Source: Pseudorhodoplanes sp. (GTDB lineage Bacteria > Pseudomonadota > Alphaproteobacteria > Rhizobiales > Xanthobacteraceae). Taken from it: a stretch of 64,000 nucleotides of DNA. Positions 60,559 to 64,000 of the stretch are shown piece by piece (position 1 is the stretch's first letter; the number at the start of each line of letters is the position of its first letter). The position numbers and the translations under genes were made by a program. The notes beneath the pieces are model-generated. The model ran no database searches and was not told the DNA's origin. It worked only from the letters and a program-made list of their open reading frames with translations. The stretch lies in the NCBI GenBank assembly GCA_032027085.1, contig JAVSMS010000001.1, forward strand, positions 4,131,730 to 4,195,729, written 5' to 3'.

Positions 60559-63555
60559 TTAAAATCCGAGAGCTTTGAGAAAGCGCCGCCACCAAGACAA
60601 TCTTGGCGCACGATCCTCACCCAGCTCGGCGGTCAGACGCTGGAAGAACTGTGCAATCACGACCTTTGTGGCGCCGTCGAGCATTCGGCCGCCGACAGCC
60701 GCCACCTTTCCGCTCACCTCCACTGTGTAATCGTAGTCAATCCGGGTTCCCTCGCCTTCCGATGTCAGTCGCACACGCCCCGAGCCCACTGAAATGCCGA
60801 GTGGCCCATCAAGACCGCCGGACAGGGTTGCTGCGTTCGGCGGCTCAAGATCCGACAGGGTGACATTGGCGGTGAACCGCCCCTTGATGACGCCGACGCC
60901 AAGCGACACTTCCGCGCGATAGCTGTTCGGCGCAACCTGATCGAGCTGGTGACAGCCGGGTATGGTGCGCGCCAGCACTTTGGGATCAAGGAGTGCGCGC
61001 CACACCGCGTCCTGCCGTGCGGGGACAAGGAGGGATCCCGTTCCCGACAGAGCCTTCGCGCCTGGCCGCGCCTGAAGCGGAGCCGCGGCTGCTGGCACAG
61101 AATCACGTGGCACGGTCCGCCGCGGCTTCTCGGTTTCACCCATCAGCGCCTTGACGCGCGACGGAGACAACGGAAGCTTCACATCCTTGACGCCGAGAGC
61201 GTCCGCGACTGCGTTGGCGACGCAGACGGGAGTGCTCATGACGTTGCCCTCCGCAATCCCCTTCGCTCCCAGAGGAGAGAGCGGGGACGGGCTCTCCATG
61301 TGCAGAATCACGGGCCGCGGAACTTCGCATGCTGTCGGGCACAAATAATCGGCGAACGTGCCGGACAAGAAGCTGCCGTCGGAGCTGTAGACAAACTCTT
61401 CATAAAGCGCACAGCCAATACCCCAGCCAAACGAGCCGAGCACCTGGCCTTCGGCCAGGAGCGGATTCAGCAATCGTCCGGAGTCGTGCATCGTCACATA
61501 CTTGTCGATGCGCACCTCGCCCGTATCCCGATCCACCTCAACGCCGCAAAAGTCGAACACGAACCCGTAGGTCAGCGACGTATTTATCTGGTCGGCATCG
61601 TTTGGCGGCTCCAGCTCGGGCGCAGAATAGGACGCGGTCTCGGAAATTCCCGGCGACATATCCATGGGCAGTTCGCCAGGCGACCAATGCGCGGTCCCCG
61701 CCAGCCGCGAGAAGCGAATGGAATTGTCCGGATTGCTCCTCGAAAACACCATCCCGCGACCAAATTCGATGTCGTCCACCGATACGTTGAGCGTTTGTCC
61801 GGCGATCTGCGCAAGCTTGGTTCGAATCTTCTTCGCCGCGAGTTGTGCGGCAACGGCTGTCGATGACGAAAACCGGCTCGAATAGTTGCCGGTTGCGATC
61901 GACCACGCGTCCCTCTGCGTATCTCGCTCCATGTTGCAGCGGATATCGTAGGGATTGAGGCCAAGCTGATCGGCTACGATCTGGCTGAGAACCGTGGCGT
62001 GGCCCTGCCCTTGCGGGAGACTGTCGGCAGTGACACTTACCGTGCCCAGGCAATCGACATGTACGGTGGCATAGGCGACGTTGCCGCCTTTGGGCCCCGC
62101 TTTCTTGCGCTCCTCGACCGGTACGATGGTGCTCAGATATCCCATATTTGACTGAGCAGGCTCGACCACCGCCGCAAAACCGATACCGTAGAGCCGCCCC
62201 TCGGCCCGCGCTTTGTCGCGCCTCTGCCGAAGAGCCTCGAGTTCACCGTCACGTTCGGCAATTGCGATGGCAGTCTGATAGTCGCCCGAGTCAATCAGTG
62301 CTCCGGCAGGCGCGCGGTAGGGAAACGAACCCGCCGGAATCAGATTCTTGCGGATGACGTCGAGCGGATCGAGTCCAAGCTCGACCGCAACCCTCTGCAT
62401 CAAACGCTCTAATCCGAAATAGATTTGAGGTCCGCCAAAACCGCGAACCATTCCCGAGGGAGTTTTGTTCGTCATCACCAGCTTGTTGGTGATGCTCATG
62501 TTCTTAACGGCATAGGCACCGGTCATGATGCCATGTTGCCGGTAAAGCGGACCAGGCATCGGCGGCCGCAAATAGGCGCCGTAGTCGTCGATCTGCTCAA
62601 AGCGCAGCGCAGTGACGGTCCCGTCGCGCTTCACCGCCGCTTGCGCGTGTATGACGCGGTTGGGTGCGGCGATTGCCGCAGTAAGATGCTCAAAACGATC
62701 CTCGACCCATTTTACCGGTCGGCCGGTTCGCTTCGAGGCAATGCACATCAAGACGACGTACGGGAAAATTGCCTGTTTGACCCCGAACCCGCCACCGGAA
62801 TAGGCAGGAGTCCGAATGCGCAATTGCGAACCTTTGCACCGCAGCGCTTTTGACATCACCGGGTGAACTGTGAACGGTCCCTGAAAATTGCAAAGGACGT
62901 CGTAAACGCCTTCGCCCCCCTGGTAATCAGCAACGACAACATAGCCTTCGAGAGGCGTCTGCGAGTTGCGCGGATAATCGACTGTCAGCGAAACAACCCG
63001 ATCCGCCTCCGCGAAGCATCGATCTGGGTCGCCGTAGGTGAAGTGCCGCTCGGACGGTACATTGGATCCCACGGCGGGATGGACAAGCGGTGCGTCTTTC
63101 TCCAGCGCCGCCAGCGGCGCAATCACTGCCGGCAGCTTTCGATATTCAACCTTGATGTCGTCCAGAGCATCTTCGGCAATGTAGCGATCATCGGCGACCA
63201 CGACGGCAACCGCCTCTCCCACAAATCGCACCCGATCCACCGCAAGCGACCACTGGTCCATCGGTTGGCGAAGCACGATCAGGAATGGATCCGAATCTTC
63301 TTTGATCTCGCGTCCGGTGAGCACTGCCACGACACCGGGGCGCTTCAGCGCGGCTGTCGTGTCGACACCCACGATCTCGGCATGCGCATGCGGCGATCGC
63401 AGGATCGCCGCATGCAGGGTTCCCGACCGCACAGGCAAATCGTCGGTGTAATAGCCGCGGCCGGCAAGCAAAGTCGCGTCTTCGATCCGCTCGACTGGAC
63501 GACCCACCCAAGGGCCTTCACCCGCGGATTTGGAGCTTGGCGTCACGGTAGACAT
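60559..63555 (-). CDS. Molybdenum hydroxylase large subunit fused to a CoxG-like SRPBCC domain
   Basis: 998 residues. Residues 1-790 are the molybdopterin subunit: GRPVERIEDATLLAGRGYYT, YSGGGFGVKQAIFPYVVLMC, VRGFGGPQIYFGLERLMQRV, and LGAKGIAEGNVMS with the catalytic-type Glu. The CoxL loop AYRCSFR is absent, so it is not CO dehydrogenase. A linker leads to a C-terminal SRPBCC/CoxG-like domain, about 837-998 (TGSLLVPARQDAVWRALLDP, GVIKGRFTANVTLSDLEPP). ATG 63555 is chosen because the family N-terminus begins there. The substrate is probably an aromatic or N-heterocycle. Confidence 0.92.
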   Translation of the reverse strand: MSTVTPSSKSAGEGPWVGRPVERIEDATLLAGRGYYTDDLPVRSGTLHAAILRSPHAHAEIVGVDTTAALKRPGVVAVLTGREIKEDSDPFLIVLRQPMDQWSLAVDRVRFVGEAVAVVVADDRYIAEDALDDIKVEYRKLPAVIAPLAALEKDAPLVHPAVGSNVPSERHFTYGDPDRCFAEADRVVSLTVDYPRNSQTPLEGYVVVADYQGGEGVYDVLCNFQGPFTVHPVMSKALRCKGSQLRIRTPAYSGGGFGVKQAIFPYVVLMCIASKRTGRPVKWVEDRFEHLTAAIAAPNRVIHAQAAVKRDGTVTALRFEQIDDYGAYLRPPMPGPLYRQHGIMTGAYAVKNMSITNKLVMTNKTPSGMVRGFGGPQIYFGLERLMQRVAVELGLDPLDVIRKNLIPAGSFPYRAPAGALIDSGDYQTAIAIAERDGELEALRQRRDKARAEGRLYGIGFAAVVEPAQSNMGYLSTIVPVEERKKAGPKGGNVAYATVHVDCLGTVSVTADSLPQGQGHATVLSQIVADQLGLNPYDIRCNMERDTQRDAWSIATGNYSSRFSSSTAVAAQLAAKKIRTKLAQIAGQTLNVSVDDIEFGRGMVFSRSNPDNSIRFSRLAGTAHWSPGELPMDMSPGISETASYSAPELEPPNDADQINTSLTYGFVFDFCGVEVDRDTGEVRIDKYVTMHDSGRLLNPLLAEGQVLGSFGWGIGCALYEEFVYSSDGSFLSGTFADYLCPTACEVPRPVILHMESPSPLSPLGAKGIAEGNVMSTPVCVANAVADALGVKDVKLPLSPSRVKALMGETEKPRRTVPRDSVPAAAAPLQARPGAKALSGTGSLLVPARQDAVWRALLDPKVLARTIPGCHQLDQVAPNSYRAEVSLGVGVIKGRFTANVTLSDLEPPNAATLSGGLDGPLGISVGSGRVRLTSEGEGTRIDYDYTVEVSGKVAAVGGRMLDGATKVVIAQFFQRLTAELGEDRAPRLSWWRRFLKALGF

Positions 63556-63669
63556 GCCTATTGCAACCTGTAAAACTATTGTGATATTTCTTATATCCTC
63601 CAGTTTGGAGACCATGTCAACGGCGATTTCAGGCATTGGCCGAGACGCGTGATGGCTAGGAAGAACGAA
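63556..63669. promoter_or_regulatory. Divergent promoter region with operator-like palindrome
   Basis: AT-rich stretch between the hydroxylase operon and the CoA-ligase gene. CTCCA-GTT-TGGAG (63598-63610) is a candidate GntR operator; GTGATATTTC (63581-63590) recurs at 59107. Confidence 0.45.
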
Positions 63670-64000
63670 ATGGCAGGCGATAGAATTCACCGCGTCGACA
63701 TTGATGAAAGCACAATCCCCAATACCCTGAATTTCTCGTCCCCTTTCAATGTCGCCGTGCCGTTTATCGATCGGCATGTCGCCGAGGGACGAGGACAGAC
63801 GGACGCTTTGCGCCATCCACACGGAAGCGTCACATATTCGCAGTTGGCGGAGAATGTCAGCCGAGCAGGCAACGCACTGCTCGACCTGGGTTTTAGGCCC
63901 GGCGAACGCCTGCTAATGGCCTCGCTTGATGATCCGATGTTTTTTTATGTTTTCTGGGGCGCGATCAAGGCCGGGATTATTCCGATTGCGGCAAGCACCT
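63670..64000 (+). CDS. Benzoate-CoA-ligase-like AMP-forming synthetase, N-terminal part
   Basis: Runs off the right edge; 110 residues are visible. SPFNVAVPFIDRHVAEGRGQ, GSVTYSQLAENVSRAGNALL and FYVFWGAIKAGIIPIAAS match the start of the benzoate-CoA ligase branch of the ANL superfamily, which adenylates a carboxylate and transfers it to CoA. ATG 63670 has AGGAAG upstream; 63652 is an alternative start. It is divergent from the hydroxylase genes. Confidence 0.88.
   Translation, partial: MAGDRIHRVDIDESTIPNTLNFSSPFNVAVPFIDRHVAEGRGQTDALRHPHGSVTYSQLAENVSRAGNALLDLGFRPGERLLMASLDDPMFFYVFWGAIKAGIIPIAAST

Noticed and set aside
59246-63555. Carbon monoxide dehydrogenase (coxSML)
   Set aside because: The large subunit lacks the AYRCSFR active-site loop required for CO oxidation; general molybdenum hydroxylase is the safer call.

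Overview
The window is chromosomal DNA of a high-GC alphaproteobacterium, most likely of the Hyphomicrobiales (Bradyrhizobium/Xanthobacteraceae side). This rests on family content: a MucR regulator, a DUF6456 protein, DUF1476, DUF1491, DUF5330, two DUF2336 proteins, a YcgN-type cysteine-cluster protein, a pirin, and the short hairpin repeats typical of this order. No rRNA, tRNA or CRISPR array was seen. All family assignments come from motif recognition by eye.

Layout. 0-5.9 kb: the 3' end of a GMC oxidoreductase, a DUF1476 protein, an orphan phage/GTA-type terminase pair on the minus strand, and small secreted or membrane proteins. 5.9-11 kb: a PfkB kinase divergent from a tightly coupled operon of an AMP-phosphorylase-like enzyme, a variant PRPP synthetase and a beta-CASP metallo-beta-lactamase protein. 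11-24 kb: housekeeping and stress genes, a broken HigB/HigA-type toxin-antitoxin locus, a secreted protein made of eight PENPPG repeats, a globin-coupled chemoreceptor without its heme-ligating histidine, a DHA2 exporter, a DUF2336 protein and a second orphan terminase-small-subunit-like gene.

24.4-29.36 kb: an acquired, visibly AT-richer island. It holds a 5'-truncated cytosine methyltransferase, a Vsr endonuclease and an unrecognised gene split by an IS3-family element (27294-28528, 4-bp target duplication CTAG). Removing the IS and one CTAG restores one continuous 524-residue reading frame, so the insertion looks recent.

29.36-46 kb: core genes, namely a class A penicillin-binding protein, a DUF1214/DUF1254 pair, a PAS sensor kinase with a peptidoglycan-binding protein, SufE, DUF6456, MucR, MsrB, Fe-type superoxide dismutase, a membrane glycosyltransferase and a HAD dehalogenase. 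46-53.8 kb: an MFS exporter, a hairpin-rich non-coding block, an esterase, an RTX calcium-binding protein, a YdjM-type hydrolase and small secreted proteins, ending in a LysR remnant. 54-64 kb: a catabolic cluster. A three-subunit molybdenum hydroxylase, whose large subunit carries a fused CoxG-like domain, is followed by DUF2848, a GntR regulator, a cupin and an amidase. It faces a Nudix/hydrolase pair at one end and a divergent benzoate-CoA-ligase-like gene at the other.

How the parts may work together (inference). The 54-64 kb block looks like one GntR-controlled route that hydroxylates an N-containing or aromatic substrate, hydrolyses amide or ester bonds and activates the acid with CoA. 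The 7-11 kb operon suggests nucleotide salvage or degradation through ribose phosphates to PRPP, coupled to RNA turnover. TTAA-N7-CTAA-type sites, resembling CtrA boxes, lie upstream of both DUF2336 genes and the sensor kinase, and a related site lies upstream of the chemoreceptor. This suggests cell-cycle control of signalling and motility genes.
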